Part shown: positions 1 to 10,947 of the stretch, in pieces
Position numbering within the stretch: position 1 is the stretch's first letter
Layout: every line of letters begins with the position of its first letter
Assembly (NCBI RefSeq): GCF_025698545.1
Contig: NC_068576.1
Location: 54,472,094 to 54,536,093, forward strand
Reading direction: 5' to 3'
Length of the DNA stretch: 64,000 bases
Origin: Gossypium raimondii
Lineage: Eukaryota > Streptophyta > Magnoliopsida > Malvales > Malvaceae
Position numbers and translations under genes: made by a program
The notes under the pieces: model-generated
What the model was told of the DNA's origin: nothing
Databases searched by the model: none
What the model saw: the letters and a program-made list of their open reading frames with translations, nothing else

Positions 1-1466
1 GGGTGAGGATGAAAATTTTGTTAATTTGCAACTTAGAAAGTTATGATTATGATAATGATGATGAAGAATTTCAGTCTGTATGTGAAACAAAAAAAAAAAA
101 CATCAATCAACTGTAATACACCATTATTTTCAACAACAACAAAAAAAGCTGAAAGTCAAGCTCCTCCGTTGACTAACTGTTGGATATCTTTGGGTTTGAA
201 AACACGAGATAGGAAAGGTAAACTAGAACCTATTCAACATTCAAACTTGTGTGTAAAAAATATTTCTATAAATTTATTTTTCTAGTTGATGATGATCTTA
301 ATTGGCGCCAAATTCATGCATATGATGAGTTTCTATGAGAGCTTGTCATATAAACCTGGTTCTTAAAACAGCCTGAAAGTCTAAACATTGATTAACTCAA
401 TTAATTTTAATTATATTAAAATATGTGGTTAATCTTTGTATTTTCTTAAATTTGATATTTAATTTTATACTTCAAAAGTTAAATTTTAATTTAAAATTTT
501 GGTTAAGTCATTATCCGCGTTGATAGTTTCATCGAAAAATTATTAACATGTTTATTTTTCATTAATCATATATCACATTATATGAGTGTGACTGATTAAT
601 AAATATTGACAAGAAATGATAACAATGTTAATGATCAATTAGACTGAATTTTTATTTAAAAATTTCTTTTAATTTTTACTTTTTAAGTATAAGAACTAAA
701 TATTTAATTTTACTAAAGTATAAGGACTAATAATATATTTTAACCTTTTAATTAAGATAGAATGATAAAGATCACCACAAGTCTATTGAGGACGTGTTTG
801 GCAGCAAGACGTAGGATTTCAAGTGGGTGTTTGGGGTGGGTAAGCAGCTAAAAACCAAACACATCATATTTTCTCATTGGTCCTATCGCTAAGCTTTAGT
901 GGCGGATTTAACAATGCATAAAATTTGAGTGGCAAAGCCGAAATTTTTTTTTTCCTTTAGTCCCTGTACTATTCAAACTTTTGAAATTTAGTCAAAACTC
1001 TATTAAAATCCAAGAAAATGAAAAAGAGAGAGAGAGCAGAACAATATTGTATTCAAGTTGTTCGACTCGAGAATGAAAATTTTGAATCTGAACTGTAAAG
1101 AAAACACCAAATAAATTTAGGAAAAAATACGAAATAAAAAAAACAAAAAATAAGAAATTTAAGAACAAAAAAAAATCAAAATAATAAATAAATAAATAAA
1201 CGAAATTTAAAAGTGGAGGATGAATCGAATAAACTGATGGATGTGATAGATAGGATAAGTGTCCAATTGAACCATTTGAGATATAAACCCCAACAAATTC
1301 AATTAATGACTCTAATCAATTATCTAATAATTGATTGTTGGCGGGAGTTAAAAACTTTGTTCATTAAAACAATTGTCTTTAATGAATAATGAACAAGGCT
1401 TTATATAGGCTAGTTAAGTACATTCAAATAACTTAAAATGATAAATTAATAAAATACTTAAATAAT
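1..1466. other. AT-rich spacer with a small inverted-repeat element
   Basis: No gene is recognised. An open frame near the left edge (43-285) is low in information and matches no family I know. The stretch contains one MITE (listed separately at 414-745). It also has a 70-bp segment at about 794-862 bounded by the inverted octamer GTGTTTGG / CCAAACAC, which looks like a decayed hAT-type end pair. The rest is A- and T-rich with homopolymer runs. Confidence 0.5.
414..745. mobile_element. MITE with 'TTAAAATAT..TTAGTC' ends
   Basis: The left end (about 414-450, TATTAAAATATGTGGTTAAT) and the reverse complement of the right end (about 712-745, GGTTAAAATATATTATTAGT) match with scattered differences, giving terminal inverted repeats of about 30 bp around a 330-bp AT-rich body. 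A 9-bp word TTTTAATTA lies on both sides (405-413 and 746-754) and may be the target duplication, though it is AT-rich and so weak evidence. The element is related by its ends to the better preserved copy at 31055-31868. It has no coding capacity. Confidence 0.5.
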
Positions 1467-1474
1467 ATCCAAAA

Positions 1475-1933
1475 TAGAGGTGCTCATGGGCCGGGCGGCC
1501 CGGCCCGGCCCGACGGCCCGCCCGAAATATGGGAGGGTTTGGGTAAAAATATAGTCCCGGAATATGGGCTTGGGCAAAAAAACGAGGCCCGATTAAAAAA
1601 CGGGTCGGGCCTTGGGCACAACTTTTTGGCCGGGCCTGGCCTGCTGCCGGCCTACCAATATAATAAATTTTTTTTATTTTTTTAATTTTAAAATACTTTT
1701 ATTAAATTTTTTAAATTTTAAAATTTTTCTAAAATACTTTTTTAATTTTAAAATATTTTTAAAATACTTTTTTAATTTTAATTTTAATTTTTAAAATAAT
1801 TTTTTGGTATTTATTTAAAAAACGGGTCGGGCCGGGCCTGGGCAAAATTCTAGGCCCATATTTCGGGCCGGGCCCGGGCCTATGACCCGGGCCAAAATTT
1901 TTCTGGGCCCGGCCCGGCCCATGAGCACCTCTA
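1475..1933. mobile_element. hAT-type MITE with GC-rich ends
   Basis: The element starts TAGAGGTGCTCATGGGCCGG and ends with the reverse complement of the same sequence (CCCATGAGCACCTCTA), so the first 16 bases are a perfect terminal inverted repeat. It continues into a GGGCCC-rich imperfect one. It is flanked by a perfect 8-bp duplication ATCCAAAA (1467-1474 and 1934-1941), the size expected of hAT transposases. The 459-bp body is very AT-rich between two GC-rich arms and has no coding frame of interest. It must depend on a transposase in trans. The surrounding sequence, with 'ATACTTAAA.AATATCCAAAA' on both sides, appears to be an older repeat. Confidence 0.85.
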
Positions 1934-1941
1934 ATCCAAAA

Positions 1942-3467
1942 CAACTTAAAATACTTAAACAATATCCAAAATTTGGAATAAGAAATAATAATATAATAAA
2001 ACCTAATAAATAAAATATTTGGCTCATGTATAATAAAAATTAAGCTTAAAAATCGAACCCAGTCTAATTTAAACCCAAATTTAAAGCTCAAAACTCATAA
2101 TTTTCGTAATAATCCCGTCTAGAAATTTTGTTTGTGCAATCTTCACTAAAACAGTTATAACTTAAGCTTCTGAACTCAAAATCGAGTGACTCAAAGCGCA
2201 TTGTGAAGCAGAGAGACAGATCTTCGATCGATACGAAGACATATCGACCCAGAAATGTTTGTATCCCTTCCAACAATGCACTGCAAGTCAACTGATTATA
2301 ACATTGTTAGGCGTGTGAGCTTGATTGGGATCCTTGAAATGTAACGTCTAAATTTGCTAATATCTTCTACATGAGATTGTCCTCATGGATTGAGATTTTA
2401 AGTCCACAAATAAAATTGGTCCATTCTAATTCATCCTTGTTTCGTATTGAACTTCAAAGTCCATCGTTTTGAACCTTCAGCTCTTCTTCTCGAAATTTTT
2501 TTGGAATAAAATCTTAAACGAATAAGTTGAGTTTTGACTTTAACTGTTTGGATTTCTAATTAACCTTAAAGGATACTAAGTCTATCTCTCTCATGGACTT
2601 TGAATTGGGTCGGACTGCTCGTATCATTCGACCTTGTATCAATTTGACAATGATATTGATAACTCCTATAAAAAAACTCAACAAACATTGCTAGAAGATT
2701 TGGTGGATTGAGATTAAGAGAGAGCTCGTACGCATTAAGAATCACTGTATAGACTAAAGATGAGAGGGATATGATCATTTTCCTATTGTTTTTAAATCTA
2801 AACTAGACTTTAATTATTGTCTTTGATTTTATTATATCCATTCAGGGAATTTTGGTAAGACGTGAAGAAGTACAAGTGGCCCATAGCCCCCTTTCTTGGA
2901 TTTCCTTAACTATAACGCTACATCTACATTGGATGCATGACAAAATCATAGGTGACAGTGTCTACGAAGATAGTTTATTATAGAAACGGATTAAATCAAT
3001 CTTTTTATTATTAAATGTATCAATTTAATTATTTAATTATAAAATATAATCAAATAAAATCAAACGATAATATTATTAACATTTGTTGTTTTTAAAAAGA
3101 AGCTTTTTATATACAATTCAATCCCAAATAAAATATTTTATCGATAAATTCATAAAATAAAGTTTTAAAAATATAAATTTATTGAATAAAAAAAGATATT
3201 ATTTTAAAGAGAAAATATTAACTCCGTACCAAGTGCATTCATCCAAAATCATATATGTTGGGTTGAGTCTACCACAATTTGCCTTGTATGTAGTGAAGGA
3301 TATTGAAGGACAAACAGGCTATATGGCATTAGGCCTTTCGGCAAAAATAAAAGTGGTAGGAACCCATTAGGAAAAAGCCAACTTGGGCTATAGCTCATAT
3401 CCGTAACCGTAACCGTAACAACCAATCTTTTTCTTTTTCCAAGAAGTTGAGATACAGGAATATAACT
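1942..3467. other. Spacer without recognised gene
   Basis: This is AT-rich sequence with moderately complex tracts at about 2090-2300 and 2400-2790 that look like old decayed repeat rather than genes. Open frames here are short and match nothing I recognise. There is no RNA gene or convincing promoter. Confidence 0.4.
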
Positions 3468-4758
3468 GCACAATGAGGGTAATTTACCAATAAAAATCCT
3501 TTTTTTTTTAAAATTATCGAAATGGGCCCATTATTTAATTATTTACCGGAATGATCCATTTTTCGCAAAATCGCGTCCACGTCAGCATGATGTCAGAGCG
3601 CGAGTTGCTGACGTGGAAGCAAATCGCTCCCTCTAGGACGCGATTTGCTGACGTGTGATGAACAGTTTATGTTTTTTAGCTTGAAAAACTTTGAAAGGCC
3701 ATAACTTTTCGCTCGGTTGTCCGATTGAGACGATTTTTTTGATTTCGAATAACTTTTCGAGATCTACTCGCTGACAAACCTTTTGCCGCATTTTTCGTCG
3801 AAAAAGATCCTTTTTTACCTCTAAATTTTGATTTTTTCGGTTTAAAATTGAATTTTGAAACATTCAAATCATCATTTTCCTTATTTATTTGAAGTAAACA
3901 CCGGATTTTTTTTACAGAATTGTTGCATTTATTTGAATCTTTTTTGTACTTGTTGCATTTATTTTTTTAATCAATTAACTAGGTAAAATACCAAAAAAAG
4001 CCCTATTTTTTTAAAATTTACCGAAATGGGCCTAGTTAATTGATTAAAAAAATAAACGCAACAAGTACAAAAAAGATTCAAAATTATTACCAACAAGATT
4101 TGAACCAAGGTACTAAGGGAAAAGAGCAAGCATCTTAACCAACTAAGCTAAACTAATTAATTGACATATTATAAAAATACTGTTATTATCTTAATTATAT
4201 TACTTACGTTCTAATGATTTATCGGACCTATTCCATACACGTGTCAAATCAGAAAAAATAATACAACAATTCTGTAAAAAAAATCCGGTGTTTACTTCAA
4301 ATAAATAAGGAAAATAACGATTTGAATGTTTTAAAATTCAATTTTAAACCGAAAAAATTAAAATTTAGAGGCAAAAAAGGATCTTTTTCGATGAAAACTG
4401 CAGCAAACCGCCTTTGGCGGTTTGTCAGCGAGTAGATCTCGAAAAGTTATTCGAAATAAAAAAAATCGTCTCAATCGGACAACCGAGCGAAAAGTTATAG
4501 CCTTTCAAAGTTTTCCAAGTTAAAAAACATAAATTGTTCATCCCACGTCAGCAAATCGCGTCCTAGAGGGAGCGATTTGCTTCAACGTCAGCAACTCACG
4601 CTGACGTGGACGCGATTTCCTAGTGCGTACCCTGATATCGCGCTGGCGTGGACGCGAGTTCGCGGAAAATGGACAATTTCAGTAAATAATTAAATAATGG
4701 GCCCATTTCGATAATTTAAAAAAAAAGGATTTTTATTGGTAAATTGCCCGCACAATGA
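3468..4758. mobile_element. Mutator-like (MULE-type) long-TIR element with 9-bp target duplication
   Basis: The element proper is 3477-4749 (1273 bp). Its outer ends are GGGTAATTTACCAATAAAAA on the left and the near-perfect reverse complement on the right (TTGGTAAATTGCCC). The inverted arms run about 450-490 bp each (left to about 3935, right from about 4262) with visible but modest divergence. A perfect 9-bp duplication GCACAATGA flanks it (3468-3476, 4750-4758), the hallmark of Mutator-superfamily insertion. The centre holds a second, shorter inverted repeat (about 3935-3982 against 4028-4080) and a segment with tRNA-like boxes (listed separately). No transposase frame is visible, so it is non-autonomous. 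Each arm carries three ACGTCAGC words. Confidence 0.85.
4093..4163 (-). repeat. tRNA-like / SINE-head-like segment inside the MULE-type element
   Basis: On the minus strand the segment contains TTAGCTTAGTTGGTTAAGAT, resembling a Pol III A box. About 40 bases later comes GGTTCAAATC, resembling a B box. The spacing and order are those of a tRNA or tRNA-derived SINE head. No clean cloverleaf acceptor stem is visible and no tail was found, so it may be a decayed tRNA relic or a SINE fragment captured by the surrounding element. The call rests only on the two box-like words. Confidence 0.3.
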
Positions 4759-6750
4759 CTTAATTATGACATCAGTGTCATCCACATCTGAGTTGGAGAA
4801 GAGCCAGTCCCCCTGAAAGATGAGTGTGGGTGTCCAAAGTCAGCCTCACGTGATTGACTATAACGCCAGCAAAATTATTGTTGTCGCTCTCCATGGTCCA
4901 TACCCTCACTGGGATCGATTCGTTGGATTTTTTTCCTCCCTTTTGATGTCTACAGCATTTCTACACCACAATATCTACATTAACAAAGCACCATCCATTT
5001 GCCATAGAATATTCTAAATTAAAATTTCATTTGAAACAAGTACTTCTTTCAAATACTAATGGAAAATTTACTTCGATATGATTGTTAGCATCCCTACCCC
5101 GCAACTTGTCCACTACATCCCAAAAACAAAGTTCATGCCGTTATTTCTCTACCTCGCCAACCTTTACTGTCATTTCTCATGTTGATCAAGGGTCAAATCC
5201 AACTTACACCTTAAATTGAGAACCATACAAAGACACCGTCATCGAAGGATGGCTCAAGCCAAGCACTCGTCCGTTTATAAAAACCCCTCCTCTTCCAAGA
5301 AGAGAGCATAAAAGAGCTTAGAAGGGCAAAAACTCTGCTACCATAGCAACTTAACATTCCTCCACCACATATAAAATATCATATCCTATCACCCATGTTT
5401 GTGTTGTAATATTAATAAAATTACGTTGGCTTACTTCCAAAAAAAAATAAATTTAATGAATGATTATTATTTGTTATATTGGTGATGAAGTTTGTTAACT
5501 CTACAATCGGATTAAAAAGTTAACATGTGATAATTTATTACTATAATTCTGATTTAAAAAAAAAAGTATCGATTTATTTAAACTATGTTTTTGAACAAGT
5601 GCATAAATATACTCTAAAAAGTGTGAGTAAAGGAAGCCGTGTTAGGAATGCTTAAAAATAGTACTTTTGACTCCAAAAGTACTTTTAGAAGAAAAGATGT
5701 ACTAAACAGTTGTTTTTTGCTAAAATTTTTAGCATTTCTGTAGAGGAGAAGCTAAAATTTTTAGTTTTTTCTCTCCCAAAAGCACTTTTAGTGCTTAATT
5801 ACTTTTTTACCCCTCCAATAGTATAGTACTTTCTCTATTTTTTTTCTTGGTGCTTAATTACAAATGAGTTAAAATCATTAATTAAAAATAAAAAATATAT
5901 TTTTTAAAATACTAATTACAAATATTTAATGGTTATATTTAAATATTTAAAATATAGTTTATATATTCTAATTAAATTTTATAAATAATTAATATTTATT
6001 GCTTAAAATATTTAAAATTTATATTTCATATATTAAAGTATTAACAACAAGTTATAATAATATTTTTATATTCTTACTAAAATATAATAATATTAACTAA
6101 TTTAAATATTATTTAAATGCATGTTTGTTACTTGATAATAACATGTCTAAAATGGACATTTTATTTCTCAAAACACTTTTTACAAAGAATGCTAAACACT
6201 CAAATTTTAAACCAAACTTTTAAAAATACTAGCCCTTAAAATATCTATTTAATTCTATATATATTTGAAATTCTTTTATTTCAGATTTGATTTGAATCAA
6301 AGATAAAAAATCTATTCGATTATTGAATGATATATAATGCGATACAGTCAAAACAATGTATTACACTAAAAAAATACCTCATTTATATATTTTAAATAAA
6401 ATTTTAAAAAATGATGTGATTTTTTAATCTTGAGAGATTACTCTATATATGAAATAATCATCCAATAAGCTGTTTCGAAGTTTTCTTAATATTTTAGCCA
6501 TATTTTAAATAATCAATTTCAATGAACATCCCAAACCATATATATGTAAGCAAATTTGATCGACAAACTAATGGAGGAATGTCCTAATTAAAACAAGCTT
6601 AGTTATACGTATCAACAAATAATTTCGTACGTGCGTAGGTCCTGAAGTCGCACGTGCTCGTTCCACTGATTGGGATCTATATTTATCAGTGTATGGGACA
6701 CTAAGATGATAACGATACATTGTAGAGCTAATTTACAGCCGCTAACAAAT
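4759..6750. other. Spacer upstream of the CslG gene
   Basis: No gene is recognised. At about 5110-5440 is a less AT-rich tract with a TATA-like TTATAAAAACCCC (about 5276) and, about 130 bases on, an AATAAAAT-type signal, so it looks like a promoter or an LTR fragment. At 5639-6199 is a probable MITE (listed separately). The sequence from 6200 to 6750 is the presumed CslG promoter and leader. An in-frame ATG lies upstream at 6670, but the family N-terminus fits the ATG at 6751. Confidence 0.4.
5639..6199. mobile_element. Probable AT-rich MITE
   Basis: The segment begins GTGTTAGGAATGC and ends GAATGCTAAACAC, which are imperfect inverted repeats of about 13 bp. It has subterminal repeats of the 'AAAAGTACTTTTAG' and 'AAAAGCACTTTTAG' type between about 5663 and 5795. 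The interior is AT-rich and non-coding. No clear target duplication was seen, so the class (probably hAT-like) is uncertain. Confidence 0.35.
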
Positions 6751-9700
6751 ATGGAAAAGCCTCCTCTAAGAGATTATACCGCCACGAACGCCGCCAGTGC
6801 ACCTCCGCTACTTAACACACTTACGCCTTCCCGCCGTACAAGCTCAAACCGTGCCTTTGCCGCAGTTTACACGTGTGCCATCGTAGCCTTGTTCTACCGC
6901 CATACACAAACACTCCTCAGCTCCAAAACCCTAGTTTCTTTCTACGTAACCCTTACGTTGTTCGTCTCCGACCTCATCCTTGCCTTCAACTGGGCTAGCG
7001 GGCAAGCTTTCCGCATGCGTCCGGTTTACCGTAAAGAATTCCCCGAAAACCTCGAAAAGGTGGTGAAAACAAGTGATTTACCGGGGCTGGACGTGTTCAT
7101 ATGTACGGCAGACCCGTACAAGGAGCCTCCAATAAGTGTGGTGAACACGGCCTTATCAGTGATGGCGTACGATTATCCGACAGAGAAGATATCGGTGTAC
7201 GTATCGGACGATGGAGGATCGGCTTTCACTCTCTTTGCTTTCATGGAAGCTGCTAGGTTTGCTGCCCACTGGTTACCATTTTGTAGGAAGAACGACATAG
7301 CGAAAAGGAACCCCGATGAATATTTTGCGACCGATTATAAGACGAGTTCTGAAACTGAAGATATTAAGGTAATCCCCATTCTTAAATTATCTAACTAACT
7401 TAACTTATAGTTACTGCTATGATTAGAATCCACGTCCTTTGTCAAAAATATATATTTTTACTAGTCCAAAAAACAAAAATCTGAGTGGAGATTGTTTGAA
7501 TAGGAAAAACATAGTACTGTTTTCTCCCCGGCAAGCCAATGAAACCAAATCCATCAATAAAGGAGGCAAAGGCCAATAATTCCACGTTTTAGCTGCAAAA
7601 GTTGGGAGAAGCCAATAAGTGCGAAAAGGTTGTGGGTCACGTTGTTCTAATTGTCCAGTGTGATTTTAGGTACGATGCAAATAGTACAAGAGTTCAAATT
7701 ATGTTCTGCATTGATTGTTATCAATTCATGTTCATTTATAAATTTGTAAGTCCACTAGCCATAAACAGCAAAGAGGTCTAGAGAAGGCTAAAAACAAACC
7801 ATCACGGGTCAGTCTCCCAAGTTGCCAAAGAGCACACCAATTAGAAGTCTACCTGTAGCAAGGGAAGAAGTCGACCCTACCTATCGGCTATCACCCGACA
7901 AAATCGATCCCTTTCCTTCACCAATTTTCCATCATTTAATGGTCAGAATTTGCTTCCGATTGACAGAATCAACAAACAAAGAAGTGAAAAGCTTCATGAG
8001 TTTTAACCAGACCTTTTGGGAAATTAAAAGAACCATGAAAATCTTTTATTAAAAATTATATTATATTTTTTCTATTCAATAAATAGATAAATTAATTCGT
8101 GAGATAAAAAAGTAAATTGATTTTTCTGTTAAAATTTTTATCTATTTACACGGTTAAAATTAATCATTATGTGTTAGCATAAAGTATACATGGTATGCTA
8201 TATGTTACTGTCGATACATTAGTTTTAATTAATACAAAATAATAAATAAATTTTAAAAATCAATTTACTTAATTTATTAATTATTTTAATATTAGTCTCC
8301 CAACAAGTGTACTTGGTTAATTACTTTCCCTCAGTTTAATAATTAATGATGAAAGTTCCTCATAATCCCATTCTCTTTTTAATAAATATATTATCATCAG
8401 TTGCAACACAGAGACCATAATATTAGAATATGGTTTAAAAATAATATCTTCAAACCCTATGTAATAAGAGTGTTCATTATTCTAGTTTGAATTAAGCTAA
8501 ATTTAGATTGTAAGTAAAAAAAAGTTATGTATGTAGGGCATGCAGCTGTCCAATATGAAATATGGACATCTTGAACCAAACAAAGTTGATCTCTTTAGGC
8601 CCTGCACTCTTTCGAAAGGATGCAAAAGCTAATATTTTTTGCCACGCGGTTCGATACTAGAAATCAACCTTATCCCGATTCAATTCCACTGACCTCACAC
8701 AGTCAGAGCATTGGATATATTAGATTTTTTCTCTAATCTCGAGAAATGGATATATTACTAAAATTTTCTACGCATTTCTAGCGTTATTATTATTATGTAT
8801 TTTCATTTTTACGAAGGCAGAGAGAGATAGAGGATAAATCATTCACCGTAAATGCTGGAATATTTGTCGAAATTAAGTCTAATAAAGACAAATATGGATA
8901 TTGATGTCAGAATTACTAATCAATATGTTGCAAGACTTCTGTTGGTGACCTTAATTTATACCAATGGAAAATGTCCACGTACTCACACTTAATTTAGAAA
9001 GAAGCATTATATGAAACAAAATTTTTTTTTCTAACCCATTAATTCGTGAAATATTTATTTATTTTTCAATTTTGCAGATAATGTACGAAAGCATGAAAAT
9101 GAGTGTCGAACACGTCGTTGAAACAGGAAAAATTAGTGAGGAATACAACACCTGCGATGAAGTCCGTCAGGTTTTCAGTCAATGGAGTATTGATGGATTT
9201 ACCCGTCAAAATCACCCCACAGTGATCCAGGTTCTCTTTTTACCTCGAAATTAATCACCGATGAACAGCCGATCATACTGTTATAACCTTGCAATACTGG
9301 TACATGATCAGGTTTTATTGGACCAAAATAAAGACAAAGACATCACAGGCAATTGCTTGCCCAACCTGGTTTATGTCTCTAGGCAAAAAAGCAAGACATC
9401 CCCTCATCATTTCAAAGCCGGTGCACTTAATGTCCTGGTATATATATATATATATATTATGCTCTCACTGAATGATTATTAATTCAATTACCATTAATTA
9501 TGTTTTATCTTGTTCTTTTATTTTTAAAGGTCCGAGTTTCTGCTGCCATGACCAATGCACCTGTTATTTTAACCTTAGACTGTGACATGTACTCCAATGA
9601 TCCCACAACACCTCTCCGAGCTCTGTGTTATATTTTAGACCCTGAAATGCAAAGCAATTTGGGTTACGTTCAGTTTCCTCAAGAGTTCCATGGGCTCAAC

Positions 9701-10947
9701 AAGAGTGACATTTATGCTTGTGAGCATAAACGTTTGTTTAAAGTTCATCCCGTCGGCTATGACGGATTATGCGGCCCTAATTATGTAGGAACTGGCTGCT
9801 TTTTTCGCCGGCGAGCTTTGTGCGGCGACCCTTCAACTTTCATTTTACCGGAAATCGATGGTTTATGTCCTGATTCTGTCGTGAACAAGCCCTTAACTGC
9901 CCCATCGGTTCTTGAATTAGCACACCATGTTGCTGGATGCAATTATGAAAACCAGACCAAATGGGGATCTAAGGTAACTGAATAAATTCAACTAATCTAT
10001 AATTTTCAACAGTCCTGTCCTAAAAAAATATGATGTTTTGTTTGCAGATTGGGTTCAGATATGGATCACTTGTGGAGGACTATTACACAGGCTATCGTAT
10101 GAAATGTGAAGGATGGAGGTCCATATTCTGCTACCCCGAAACGGCAGCCTTTTTAGGAGATGTACCCTTCAACCTTCTTGATGTTCTCAGCCAAAACAAG
10201 AGATGGGCAATTGGACTCCTGGAAGTGGCGTTTTCAAGATATAGTACCATAACATTTGGTGTCAAATCCATGGGGTTGTTCATGGGTTTAGGTTATTCAT
10301 ACTATGCATTTTGGGCCATTTTGACAATCCCAATCACTACGTATTGCTTACTTCCTCAGCTTGCTCTCCTTAATGAACTCAGCATCTTCCCAAAGGTCTC
10401 AGACCCATGGTTTCTCCTTTACATGTTCCTTTTCCTCGGAGCATATGGGCAAGACCTGCTGGAGTTTGTGGTCGATGGGGGTACAATACAAAGATGGTGG
10501 AGTGACCAAAGAATGTGGATTATGAGAGGGCTTTCATGTCACGCCTTCGGATTGACCGAGTTCGTGGTCAAGTCCATCGGCATTCCCACCGAGGGTTTCA
10601 ACGTGACCAGTAAGATCATCAATGATGAGGAAGGCAAAAGGTACGAGCAAGGGGTGTTTGAGTTTGGGGTACCATCGCCCTTGTTTGTAACACTAACAAT
10701 GGCAGCAATAATCAACCTGTTATCGTTAATCATCGGACTGGTACATTTTATCGTCGATGGCGGTAGCAATAAGGAAGGGCTTGTTATGCAGTTGGTGTTG
10801 ACAGGGTTGATTGTGATGAATTACTTGCCGGTTTATCAAGCCATAGCGTTGAGGAGTGATAAAGGGAAAATGCCTACTAAAACTACCGTTACGGCCACGT
10901 TACTAGCATCGGCTGTTTATGTAGTGGCTTCTCTGTTTCTCAAGTGA
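6751..10947 (+). CDS. CSLG: Cellulose synthase-like protein, CslG subfamily
   Basis: Five exons: 6751-7368, 9078-9230, 9312-9437, 9530-9973 and 10048-10947, all with GT-AG borders and phase 0, giving 746 residues. It is a processive GT2 glycosyltransferase embedded in Golgi or ER membranes; CslG/CslM relatives make hemicellulose-like glycans or glucuronidate saponins, and the substrate cannot be told here. Two membrane helices lie at about residues 35-80. The catalytic set is complete: DDG (D153, D154), DCD (D316, D318), VED (D458) and QNKRW (Q496-W500). Family blocks LPGLDVFICTADPYKEPP and SKTSPHHFKAGALNVL are present. About six C-terminal helices follow. The large first intron (1.7 kb) holds a MITE. 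The start at 6751 gives the usual family N-terminus; an in-frame ATG 27 codons upstream would add an atypical extension. Membership in CslG rather than CslE or CslJ is by memory of family motifs. Confidence 0.93.
8080..8300. mobile_element. MITE inside CslG intron 1
   Basis: A perfect 16-bp inverted repeat, AAGTAAATTGATTTTT at 8110-8125 and its reverse complement at 8255-8270, lies in an AT-rich 220-bp segment of the first intron. The similarity extends outward with mismatches (TAAATTAATT-type sequence on both sides). It is non-coding. The outer limits are approximate because no clean target duplication was found. The remainder of this 1.7-kb intron shows nothing recognised. Confidence 0.45.

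Noticed and set aside
1612-2091. Open frames across the hAT MITE on both strands
   Set aside because: They are low-complexity translations of the AT-rich core and GC-rich ends of a non-coding element.
3633-3867. Minus-strand frames of 60-76 codons
   Set aside because: They lie in the left arm of the inverted-repeat element and reappear in the other arm; composition is that of the repeat, and no domain is present.
7822-8052. 76-codon frame in CslG intron 1
   Set aside because: It lies between exons that join perfectly in phase, and does not resemble any CslG segment.
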